From the NCBI GenBank assembly GCA_037349105.1, contig JAYJMM010000118.1:2603501-2667500 (forward strand): a stretch of DNA of 64,000 nucleotides, written 5' to 3'. The notes under the pieces were generated by a model, which was given only the letters and a program-made list of their open reading frames with translations, was not told where the DNA came from and did not search any database. Source of the stretch: Limnomonas spitsbergensis (taxonomy: Eukaryota; Chlorophyta; Chlorophyceae; Chlamydomonadales). This document shows, piece by piece, positions 41,205-53,200 of the stretch (its first letter is position 1; each line of letters starts with the position of its first letter). Made by a program: the position numbers and the translations under genes.

Positions 41205-44200
41205 TTAGGTGCAGGTGGGGGCAGGGGCATTGTTGCTGAATGGTGTTGCTGCTGGTGGGCCATTAGGTGCAGGTGGCGGCAGGGGCGTTGTTGCTGCAGG
41301 TGCCGCTGCTGGTGGGCCATTAGGTGCAGGTGGCGGCAGGGGCGTTGTTGCTGAAGGTGCCGCTGCTGGTGGGCCATTAGGTGCAGGTGGCGGCAGGGGC
41401 GTTGTTGCTGAAGGTGCCGCTCCTGGTGCGCCATTAGGTGCAGATGGCGGCAGGGGCGTTGTTGCTGAAGGTGCCGCTGCTGGTGGGCCATTAGGTGCAG
41501 GTGGCGGCTGGGGTGTTGTTGCTGAAGGTGCCGCTGCTGGTGGGCCATTAGGTGCAGGTGGCGGCAGGGCTGTTGTTGCTGAAGGTGCCGCTGCTGGTGG
41601 GCCATTAGGTGCAGGTGGCGGCAGGGCTGTTGTTGCTGAAGGTGCCGCTGCTGGTGAGCCATTAGGTGCAGGTGGCGGCAGGGCTGTTGTTGCTGAAGGT
41701 GCCGCTGCTGGTGCGCCATTAGGTGCAGGTGGCGGCAGGGTCGTTGTTGCTGAAGGTGCCGCTGCTGGTGGGCCATTGGGTGCAGGTGGCGGCAGGGGCG
41801 TTGTTGCTGAAGGTGCCGCTGCTGGTGGGCCATTAGGTGCAGGTGGCGGCAGGGGCGTTGTTGCTGAAGGCGCCGCTGCTGGTGGGCCATTAGGTGCAGG
41901 TGGCGGCAGGGGCGTTGTTGCTGAAGGTGCCGCTGCTGGTGGGCCATTAGGTGCAGGTGGCGGCAGGGTTGATGTTGCTGAAGGTGCCGCTGCTGGTGGG
42001 CCATTAGGTGCAGGTGGCGGCAGGGGCGTTGTTGCTGAAGGTGCCGCTGCTGGTGGGCCATTAGGTGCAGGTGGCGGCAGGGGCGTTGTTGCTGAAGGTG
42101 CCGCTGCTGGTGGGCCATTAGGTGCAGGTGGCGGCTGGGGTGTTGTTGCTGAAGGTGCCGCTGCTGGTGGGCCATTAGGTGCAGGTGGCGGCTGGGGTGA
42201 TGTTGCTGAAGGTGCCGATGCTGGTGGGCCATTAGGTGCAGGTGGCGGCAGGGCTGTTGTTGCTGAAGGTGCCGCTGCTGGTGGGCCATTAGGTGCAGGT
42301 GGCGGCAGGGGCGTTGTTGCTGAAGGTGCCGCTGCTGGTGGGCCATTAGGTGCAGGTGGCGGCAGGGGCGTTGTTGCTGAAGGTGCCGCTGCTGGTGGGC
42401 CATTAGGTGCAGGTGGCGGCTGGGGTGTTGTTGCTGAAGGTGCCGCTGCTGGTGGGCCATTAGGTGCAGGTGGCGGCAGGGCTGTTGTTGCTGAAGGTGC
42501 CGCTGCTGGTGGGCCATTAGGTGCAGGTGGCGGCAGGGCTGTTGTTGCTAAAGGTGCCGCTGCTGGTGAGCCATTAGGTGCAGGTGGCGGCAGGGCTGTT
42601 GTTGCTGAAGGTACGGCTGCTGGTGCGCCATTAGGCGCAGGTGGCGGCAGGGTCGTTGTTGCTGAAGGTGCCGCTGCTGGTGGGCCATTAGGTGCAGGTG
42701 GCGGCAGGGGCGTTGTTGCTGAAGGCGCCGCTGCTGGTGGGCCATTAGGTGCAGGTGGCGGCAGGGGCATTGTTGCTGAAGGTGCCGCTGCTGGTGGGCC
42801 ATTAGGTGCAGGTGGCGGCAGGGGCGTTGTTGCTGAAGGTGCCGCTGCTGGTGCGCCATTAGGTGCAGGTGGCGGCAGGGTCGTTGTTGCTGAAGGTGCC
42901 GCTGCTGGTGGGCCATTAGGTGCAGGTGGCGGCAGGGGCATTGTTGCTGAAGGTTTTGCTGCTGGTGGGCCATTAGGTGCAGGTGGCGGCAGGGGCGTTG
43001 TTGCTGCAGGTGCCGCTGCTGGTGGGCCATTAGGTGCAGGTGGCGGCAGGGGCGTTGTTGCTGAAGGTGCCGCTGCTGGTGGGCCATTAGGTGCAGGTGG
43101 CGGCAGGGGCGTTGTTGCTGAAGGTGCCGCTCCTGGTGCGCCATTAGGTGCAGATGGCGGCAGGGTCGTTGTTGCTGAAGGTGCCGCTGCTGGTGGGCCA
43201 TTAGGTGCAGGTGGCGGCTGGGGTGTTGTTGCTGAAGGTGCCGCTGCTGGTGGGCCATTAGGTGCAGGTGGCGGCAGGGCTGTTGTTGCTGAAGGTGCCG
43301 CTGCTGGTGGGCCATTAGGTGCAGGTGGCGGCAGGGCTGTTGTTGCTAAAGGTGCCGCTGCTGGTGAGCCATTAGGTGCAGGTGGCGGCAGGGCTGTTGT
43401 TGCTGAAGGTACGGCTGCTGGTGCGCCATTAGGCGCAGGTGGCGGCAGGGTCGTTGTTGCTGAAGGTGCCGCTGCTGGTGGGCCATTAGGTGCAGGTGGC
43501 GGCAGGGGCGTTGTTGCTGAAGGCGCCGCTGCTGGTGGGCCATTAGGTGCAGGTGGCGGCAGGGGCGTTGTTGCTGAAGGTGCCGCTGCTGGTGGGCCAT
43601 TAGGTGCAGGTGGCGGCAGGGGCGTTGTTGCTGAAGGCGCCGCTGCTGATGGGCCATTAGGTGCAGGTGGCGGCAGGGGCGTTGTTGCTGAAGGTGCTGC
43701 TGCTGGTGCGCCATTAGGTGCAGGTGGCGGCAGGGTCGTTGTTGCTGAAGGTGCCGCTGCTGGTGGGCCATTAGGTGCAGGTGGCGGCAGGGGCGTTGTT
43801 GCTGCAGGTGCCGCTGCTGGTGGGCCATTAGGTGCAGGTGGCGGCAGGGGCGTTGTTGCTGAAGGTGCCGCTCCTGGTGCGCCATTAGGTGCAGGTGGCG
43901 GCAGGGGCGTTGTTGCTGAAGGTGCCGCTGCTGGTGAGCCATTAGGTGCAGGTGGCGGCAGGGTCGTTGTTGCTGAAGGTGCCGCTGCTGGTGGGCAATT
44001 AGGTGCAGGTGGCGGCTGGGGTGTTGTTGCTGAAGGTGCCGCTGCTGGCGGGCCATTAGGTGCAGGTGGCGGCAGGGGTGATGTTGCTGAAGGTGCCGCT
44101 GCTGGTGGGCCATTAGGTGCAGGTGGCAGCAGGGGCGTTGTTGCTGAAGGTGCCGCTGCTGGTGCGCCATTAGGTGCAGGTGGCGGCAGGGGTGTTGTTG

Positions 44201-47200
44201 CTGAAGGTGCCGCTGCTGGTGGGCCATTAGGTGCAGGTGGCGGCAGGGGCGTTGTTGCTGAAGGTGCCGCTGCTGGTGGGCCATTAGGTGCAGGTGGCGG
44301 CAGGGGCGTTGTTGCTGAAGGTGCCGCTGCTGGTGGGCCATTAGGTGCAGGTGGCGGCAGGGGCGTTGTTGCTGAAGGTGCCGCTGCTGGTGGGCCATTA
44401 GGTGCAGGTAGCGGCAGGGGTGTTGTTGCTGAAGGTGCCGCTGCTGGTGCGCCATTAGGTGCAGGTGGCGGCAGGGTCGTTGTTGCTGAAGGTGCCGCTG
44501 CTGGTGCGCCATTAGGTGCAGGTGGCGGCAGGGGCGTTGTTGCTGAAGGTGCCCCTGCTGGTGGGCCATTAGGTGCAGGTGGCGGCAGGGTCGTTGTTGC
44601 TGAAGGTGCCGCTGCTGGTGAGCCATTAGGTGCAGATGGCGGCAGGGAAGTTGTTGCTGAAGGTGCCGCTGCTGGTGAGCCATTAGGTGCAGGTGGCGGC
44701 AGGGTCGTTGTTGCTGAAGGTGCCGCTGCTGGTGGGCCATTAGGTGCAGGTGGCGGCAGGGGCGTTGATGCTGAAGGTGCCGCTGCTGGTGAGCCATTAG
44801 GTGCAGGTGGCGGCAGGGGCGTTGTTGCTGAAGGTGCCGCTGCTGGTGGGCCATTAGGTGCAGGTGGCGGCAGCGGTGTTGTTGCTGAAGGTGCCGCTGC
44901 TGGTGGGCCATTAGGTGCAGGTGGCGGCAGGGGTGATGTTGCTGAAGGTGCCGCTGCTGGTGGGCCATTAGGTGCAGGTGGCGGCAGGGGCGTTGTTGCT
45001 GAAGGTGCCGCTGCTGGTGGGCCATTAGGTGCAGGTGGCGGCAGGGGCGTTGTTGCTGAAGGCGCCGCTGCTGGTGGGCCATTAGGTGCAGGTGGCGGCA
45101 GGGGCGTTGTTGCTGAAGGTGCCGCTGCTGGTGCGCCATTAGGTGCAGGTGGCGGCAGGGGCGTTGTTGCTGAAGGTGCCGCTGCTGGTGGGCCATTAGG
45201 TGCAGGTGGCGGCTGGGGTGTTGTTGCTGAAGGTGCCGCTGCTGGTGGGCCATTAGGTGCAGGTGGCGGCAGGGCTGTTGTTGCTGAAGGTGCCGATGCT
45301 GGTGGGCCATTAGGTGCAGGTGGCGGCAGGGCTGTTGTTGCTGAAGGTGCCGCTGCTGGTGAGCCATTAGGTGCAGGTGGCGGCAGGGCTGTTGTTGCTG
45401 AAGGTACGGCTGCTGGTGCGCCATTAGGTGCAGGTGGCGGCAGGGTCGTTGTTGCTGAAGGTGCCGCTGCTGGTGGGCCATTAGGTGCAGGTGGCGGCAG
45501 GGGCGTTGTTGCTGAAGGCGCCGCTGCTGGTGGGCCATTAGGTGCAGGTGGCGGCAGGGGCGTTGTTGCTGAAGGTGCCGCTGCTGGTGGGCCATTAGGT
45601 GCAGGTGGCGGCAGGGGCGTTGTTGCTGAAGGCGCCGCTGCTGGTGGGCCATTAGGTGCAGGTGGCGGCAGGGGCGTTGTTGCTGAAGGTGCCGCTGCTG
45701 GTGGGCCATTAGGTGCAGGTGGCGGCAGGGGCGTTGTTGCTGAAGGTGCCGCTGCTGGTGGGCCATTAGGTGCAGGTGGCGGCAGGGGCGTTGTTGCTGA
45801 AGGTGCCGCTGCTGGTGCGCCATTAGGTGCAGGTGGCGGCTGGGCTGTTGTTGCTGAAGGTGCCGCTGCTGGTGGGCCATTAGGTGCAGGTGGCGGCTGG
45901 GGTGATGTTGCTGAAGGTGCCGCTGCTGGTGGGCCATTAGGTGCAGGTGGCGGCAGGGGTGATGTTGTTGAAGGTGCCGCTGCTGGTGAGCCATTAGGTG
46001 CAGGTGGCGGCAGGGTCGTTGTTGCTGAAGGTGCCGCTGCTGGTGGGCCATTAGGTGCAGGTGGCGGCAGGGGCGTTGTTGCTGAAGGTGCCGCTGCTGG
46101 TGGGTCATTAGGTGCAGGTGGCGGCAGGGGCGTTGTTGCTGAAGGTGCCGCTCCTGGTGCGCCATTAGGTGCAGGTGGCGGCAGGGGCGTTGTTGCTGAA
46201 GGTGCCGCTGCTGGTGAGCCATTAGGTGCAGGTGGCGGCAGGGTCGTTGTTGCTGAAGGTGCCGCTGCTGGTGGGCAATTAGGTGCAGGTGGCGGCTGGG
46301 GTGTTGTTGCTGAAGGTGCCGCTGCTGGCGGGCCATTAGGTGCAGGTGGCGGCAGGGGTGATGTTGCTGAAGGTGCCGCTGCTGGTGCGCCATTAGGTGC
46401 AGGTGGCAGCAGGGGCGTTGTTGCTGAAGGTGCCGCTGCTGGTGGGCCATTAGGTGCAGGTGGCGGCAGGGGCGTTGTTGCTGAAGGTGCCGCTACTGGT
46501 GCGCCATTAGGTGCAGGTGGCGGCAGGGGCGTTGTTGCTGAAGGTGCCGCTGCTGGTGAGCCATTAGGTGCAGGTGGCGGCAGGGTCGTTGTTGCTGAAG
46601 GTGCCGCTGCTGGTGGGCCATTAGGTGCAGGTGGCGGCTGGGGTGTTGTTGCTGAAGGTGCCGCTGCTGGCGGGCCATTAGGTGCAGGTGGCGGCAGGGG
46701 CATTGTTGCTGAAGGTGCCGCTGCTGGTGCGCCATTAGGTGCAGGTGGCAGCAGGGGCGTTGTTGCTGAAGGTGCCGCTGCTGGTGGGCCATTAGGTGCA
46801 GGTGGCGGCAGGGGCGTTGTTGCTGAAGGTGCCGCTCCTGGTGCGCCATTAGGTGCAGGTGGCGGCAGGGGCGTTGTTGCTGAAGGTGCCGCTGCTGGTG
46901 AGCCATTAGGTGCAGGTGGCGGCAGGGTCGTTGTTGCTGAAGGTGCCGCTGCTGGTGGGCAATTAGGTGCAGGTGGCGGCTGGGGTGTTGTTGCTGAAGG
47001 TGCCGCTGCTGGCGGGCCATTAGGTGCAGGTGGCGGCAGGGGTGATGTTGCTGAAGGTGCCGCTGCTGGTGCGCCATTAGGTGCAGGTGGCAGCAGGGGC
47101 GTTGTTGCTGAAGGTGCCGCTGCTGGTGCGCCATTAGGTGCAGGTGGCGGCAGGGGCGTTGTTGCTGAAGGTGCCGCTGCTGGTGGGCCATTAGGTGCAG

Positions 47201-50200
47201 GTGGCGGCAGGGGCGTTGTTGCTGAAGGTGCCGCTGCTGGTGGGCCATTAGGTGCAGGTGGCGGCAGGGGCGTTGTTGCTGAAGGTGCCGCTGCTGGTGG
47301 GCCATTAGGTGCAGGTGGCGGCAGGGGTGTTGTTGCTGAAGGTGCCGCTGCTGGTGGGCCATTAGGTGCAGGTGGCGTCAGGGGCGTTGTTGCTGAAGGT
47401 GCCGCTGCTGGTGCGCCATTAGGTGCAGATGGCGGCAGGGACGTTGTTGCTGAAGGTGCCGCTGCTGGTGGGCCATTAGGTGCAGGTGGCGGCAGGGGCG
47501 TTGTTGCTGAAGGCGCCGCTGCTGGTGGGCCATTAGGTGCAGGTGGCGGCAGGGGCGTTGTTGCTGAAGGTGCCGCTGCTGGTGGGCCATTAGGTGCAGG
47601 TGGCGGCAGGGGTGATGTTGCTGAAGGTGCCGCTGCTGGTGCGCCATTAGGTGCAGGTGGCGGCAGGGGCGTTGTTGCTGAAGGTGCCGCTGCTGGTGGG
47701 CCATTAGGTGCAGGTGGCGGCAGGGGCGTTGTTGCTGAAGGTGCCGCTGCTGGTGGGCCATTAGGTGCAGGTGGCGGCAAGGGCATTGTTGCTGAAGGTG
47801 CCGCTGCTGGTGCGCCATTAGGTGCAGGTGGCGGCAGGGGCGTTGTTGCTGAAGGTGCCGCTGCTGGTGGGCCATTAGGTGCAGGTGGCGGCAGGGGCGT
47901 TGTTGCTGAAGGTGCCGCTGCTGGCGGGCCATTAGGTGCAGGTGGCGGCAGCGGTGTTGTTGCTGAAGGTGCCGCTGCTGGTGCGCCATTTGGTGCAGGT
48001 GGCGGCAGGGGCGTTGATGCTGAAGGTGCCGCTGCTGGTGCGCCATTAGGTGCAGGTGGCGGCAGGAGCGTTGTTGCTGAAGGTGCCGCTGCTGGTGGGC
48101 CATTAGGTGCAGGTGGCGGCAGGGCTGTTGTTGCTGAAGGTGCCGCTGCTGGTGGGCCATTAGGTGCAGGTGGCGGCAGGGGCGTTGTTGCTGAAGGTGC
48201 CGCTGCTGGTGGGCAATTAGGTGCAGGTGGCGGCAGGGGCGTTGATGCTGAAGGTGCCGCTGCTGGTGCGCCATTAGGTGCAGGTGGCGGCAGGGGCGTT
48301 GTTGCTGAAGGTGCCGCTGCTGGTGGGCCATTAGGTGCAGGTGGCGGCAGGGCTGTTGCTGCTGAAGGTGCCGCTGCTGGTGGGCCATTAGGTGCAGGTT
48401 GCGGCAGGGGCGTTGTTGCTGAAGGTGCCGCTGCTGGTGGGCCATTAGGTGCAGGTTGCGGCAGGGGCGTTGTTGCTGAAGGTGCTGCTGCCGGTGGGCC
48501 ATTAGGTGCAGGTGGCGGCAGGGGCGTTGTTGCTGAAGGCGCCGCTGCTGGTGGGCCATTAGGTGCAGGTGGCGGCAGGGGCGTTGTTGCTGAAGGTGCC
48601 GCTGCTGGTGGGCCATTAGGTGCAGGTGGCGGCAGGGGCGTTGTTGCTGAAGGTGCCGCTGCTGGTGGGCCATTAGGTGCAGGTGGCGGCAGGGGCGTTG
48701 TTGCTGAAGGTGCCGCTGCTGGTGGGCCATTAGGTGCAGGTGGCGGCAGGGGCGTTGATGCTGAAGGTGCCGCTGCTGGTGGGCCATTAGGTGCAGGTGG
48801 CGGCAGGGGCGTTGTTGCTGAAGGTGCCGCTGCTGGTGGGCCATTAGGTGCAGGTGGCGGCAGGGGTGATGTTGCTGAAGGCGCCGCTGCTGGTGGGCCA
48901 TTAGGTGCAGGTGGCGGCAGGGGCGTTGTTGCTGAAGGTGCCGCTACTGGTGGGCCATTAGGTGCAGGTGGCGGCAGGGGCGTTGTTGCTGAAGGTGCCG
49001 CTGCTGGTGGGCCATTAGGTGCAGGTGGCGGCAGGGGCGTTGTTGCTGAAGGTGCCGCTGCTGGTGGGCCATTAGGTGCAGGTGGCGGCAGGGGCATTGT
49101 TGCTGAAGGTGCCGCTGCTGGTGGGCCATTAGGTGCAGGTGGAGGCAGGGACGTTGTTGCTGAAGGCGCCGCTGCTGGTGGGCCATTAGGTGCAGGTGGC
49201 GGCAGGGCTGTTGCTGCTGAAGGTGCCGCTGCTGGTGGGCCATTAGGTGCAGGTGGCGGCAGGGGCATTGTTGCTGAAGGTGCCGCTGCTGGTGGGCCAT
49301 TAGGTGCAGGTGGCGGCAGGGGCGTTGTTGCTGAAGGTGCCGCTGCTGGTGGGCCATTAGGTGCAGGTGGCGGCAGGGGCGTTGTTGCTGAAGGTGCCGC
49401 TGCTGGTGGGCCATTAGGTGCAGGTGGCGGCAGGGCTGTTGCTGCTGAAGGTGCCGCTGCTGGTGGGCCATTAGGTGCAGGTGGCGGCAGGGGCGTTGTT
49501 GCTGAAGGCGCCGCTGCTGGTGGGCCATTAGGTGCAGGTGGCGGCAGGGGCGTTGTTGCTGAAGGTGCCGCTGCTGGTGGGCCATTAGGTGCAGGTGGCG
49601 GCAGGGGCGTTGTTGCTGAAGGTGCCGCTGCTGGTGGGCCATTAGGTGCAGGTGGCGGCAGGGGCGTTGTTGCTGAAGGTGCCGCTGCTGGTGGGCCATT
49701 AGGTGCAGGTGGCGGCAGGGGCATTGTTGCTGAAGGTGCCGCTGCTGGTGAGCCATTAGGTGCAGGTGGCGGCAGGGGCGTTGTTGCTGAAGGTGCCGCT
49801 GCTGGTGGGCCATTAGGTGCAGGTGGCGGCAGGGGCGTTGTTGCTGAAGGTGCCGCTGCTGGTGGGCCATTAGGTGCAGGTGGCGGCAGGGGCGTTGCTG
49901 CTGAAGGTGCCGCTGCTGGTGGGCCATCAGGTGCAGGTGGCGGCAGGGGCGTTGTTGCGGAAGGCGCCGCTGCTGGTGGGCCATTAGGTGCAGGTGGCGG
50001 CAGGGGCGTTGTTGCTGAAGGTGACGCTGCTGGTGGGCCATTAGGTGCAGGTGGCGGCAGGGGCATTGTTGCTGAAGGTGCCGCTGCTGGTGGGCCATTA
50101 GGTGCAGGTGGCGGCAGGGGCGTTGTTGCTGAAGGCGCCGCTGCTGGTGCGCCATTAGGTGCAGGTGGCGGCAGGGGCGTTGTTGCTGAAGGTGCCGCTG

Positions 50201-53200
50201 CTGGTGGGCCATTAGGTGCAGGTGGCGGCAGGGGCGTTGTTGCTGAAGGTGCCGCTGCTGGTGGGCCATTAGGTGCAGGTGGCGGCAGGGGCGTTGTTGC
50301 TGAAGGTGCCGTTACTGGTGGGCCATTAGGTGCAGGTGGCGGCAGGGCTGTTGCTGCTGAAGGTGCCGCTGCTGGTGGGCCATTAGGTGCAGGTGGCGGC
50401 AGGGGCGTTGTTGCTGAAGGTGCCGCTGCTGGTGGGCCATTAGGTGCAGGTGGCGGCAGGGGCATTGTTGCTGAAGGTGCCGCTGCTGGTGGGCCATTAG
50501 GTGCAGGTGGCGGCAGGGCTGTTGCTGCTGAAGGTGCCGCTGCTGGTGGGCCATTAGGTGCAGGTGGCGGCAGGGGCGTTGATGCTGAAGGTGCCGCTGC
50601 TGGTGGGCCATTAGGTGCAGGTTGCGGCAAGGGCGTTGTTGCTGAAGGTGCCGCTGCCGGTGGGCCATTAGGTGCAGGTGGCGGCAGGGGCGTTGTTGCT
50701 GAAGGCGCCGCTGCTGGTGGGCCATTAGGTGCAGGTGGCGGCAGGGGCGTTGTTGCTGAAGGTGCCGCTGCTGGTGGGCCATCAGGTGCAGGTGGCGGCA
50801 GGGGCATTGTTGCTGAAGGTGCCGCTGCTGGTGGGCCATTAGGTGCAGGTGGCGGCAGGGGCGTTGTTGCTGAAGGTGCCGCTGCTGGTGGGCCATTAGG
50901 TGCAGGTGGCGGCAGGGGCGTTGATGCTGAAGGTGCCGCTGCTGGTGCGCCATTAGGTGCAGATGGCGGCAGGGGCGTTGTTGCTGAAGGTGCCGCTGCG
51001 GGTGGGCCATTAGGTGCAGGTGGCGGCAGGGGCGTTGTTGCTGAAGGTGCCGCTGCTGGTGGGCCATTAGGTGCAGGTGGCGGCAGGGGCGTTGCTGCTG
51101 AAGGCGCCGCTGCTGGTGGGCCATTAGGTGCAGGTGGCGGCAGGGGCGTTGTTGCTGAAGGTGCCGCTGCTGGTGGGCCATTAGGTGCAGGTGGCGGCAG
51201 GGGCGTTGTTGCTGAAGGTGCCGCTGCTGGTGGGCCATTAGGTGCAGGTGGCGGCAGGGGCATTGTTGCTGAAGGTGCCGCTGCTGGTGGGCCATTAGGT
51301 GCAGGTGGCGGCAGGGGCGTTGCTGCTGAAGGTGCCGCTGCTGGTGGGCCATTAGGTGCAGGTGGCGGCAGGGGCGTTGTTGCTGAAGGTGCCGCTGCTG
51401 GTGGGCCATTAGGTGCAGGTGGCGGCAGGGGCGTTGTTGCTGAAGGTGCCGCTGCTGGTGGGCCATTAGGTGCAGGTGGCGGCAGGGGCGTTGTTGCTGA
51501 AGGCGCCGCTGCTGGTGGGCCATTAGGTGCAGGTGGCGGCAGGGGCATTGATGCTGAAGGTGCCGCTGCTGGTGGGCCATTAGGTGCAGGTGGCGGCAGG
51601 GGCATTGTTGCTGAAGGTGCCGCTGCTGGTGGGCCATTAGGTGCAGGTGGCGGCAGGGGCGTTGCTGCTGAAGGTGCCGCTGCGGGTGGGCCATTAGGTG
51701 CAGGTGGCGGCAGGGGCGTTGTTGCTGAAGGTGCCGCTGCTGGTGGGCCATTAGGTGCAGGTGGCGGCAGGGGCATTGTTGCTGAAGGTGCCGCTGCTGG
51801 TGGGCCATTAGGTGCAGGTGGCGGCAGGGGCGTTGCTGCTGAAGGTGCCGCTGCTGGTGGGCCATTAGGTGCAGGTGGCGGCAGGGGCGTTGTTGCTGAA
51901 GGTGCCGCTGCTGGTGGGCCATTAGGTGCAGGTGGCGGCAGGGGCGTTGTTGCTGAAGGTGCCGCTGCTGGTGGGCCATTAGGTGCAGGTGGCGGCAGGG
52001 GCGTTGTTGCTGAAGGCGCCGCTGCTGGTGGGCCATTAGGTGCAGGTGGCGGCAAGGGCGTTGTTGCTGAAGGTGCCGCTGCCGGTGGGCCATTAGGTGC
52101 AGGTGGCGGCAGGGGCGTTGTTGCTGAAGGCGCCGCTGCTGGTGGGCCATTAGGTGCAGGTGGCGGCAGGGGCGTTGTTGCTGAAGGTGCCGCTGCTGGT
52201 GGGCCATCAGGTGCAGGTGGCGGCAGGGGCATTGTTGCTGAAGGTGCCGCTGCTGGTGGGCCATTAGGTGCAGGTGGCGGCAGGGGCGTTGTTGCTGAAG
52301 GTGCCGCTGCTGGTGGGCCATTAGGTGCAGGTGGCGGCAGGGGCGTTGATGCTGAAGGTGCCGCTGCTGGTGCGCCATTAGGTGCAGATGGCGGCAGGGG
52401 CGTTGTTGCTGAAGGTGCCGCTGCGGGTGGGCCATTAGGTGCAGGTGGCGGCAGGGGCGTTGTTGCTGAAGGTGCCGCTGCTGGTGGGCCATTAGGTGCA
52501 GGTGGCGGCAGGGGCGTTGCTGCTGAAGGCGCCGCTGCTGGTGGGCCATTAGGTGCAGGTGGCGGCAGGGGCGTTGTTGCTGAAGGTGCCGCTGCTGGTG
52601 GGCCATTAGGTGCAGGTGGCGGCAGGGGCGTTGTTGCTGAAGGTGCCGCTGCTGGTGGGCCATTAGGTGCAGGTGGCGGCAGGGGCATTGTTGCTGAAGG
52701 TGCCGCTGCTGGTGGGCCATTAGGTGCAGGTGGCGGCAGGGGCGTTGCTGCTGAAGGTGCCGCTGCTGGTGGGCCATTAGGTGCAGGTGGCGGCAGGGGC
52801 GTTGTTGCTGAAGGTGCCGCTGCTGGTGGGCCATTAGGTGCAGGTGGCGGCAGGGGCGTTGTTGCTGAAGGTGCCGCTGCTGGTGGGCCATTAGGTGCAG
52901 GTGGCGGCAGGGGCGTTGTTGCTGAAGGCGCCGCTGCTGGTGGGCCATTAGGTGCAGGTGGCGGCAGGGGCATTGATGCTGAAGGTGCCGCTGCTGGTGG
53001 GCCATTAGGTGCAGGTGGCGGCAGGGGCATTGTTGCTGAAGGTGCCGCTGCTGGTGGGCCATTAGGTGCAGGTGGCGGCAGGGGCGTTGATGCTGAAGGT
53101 GCCGCTGCTGGTGGGCCATTAGGTGCAGGTGGCGGCAAGGGCGTTGTTGCTGAAGGTGCCGCTGCCGGTGGGCCATTAGGTGCAGGTGGCGGCAGGGGCG

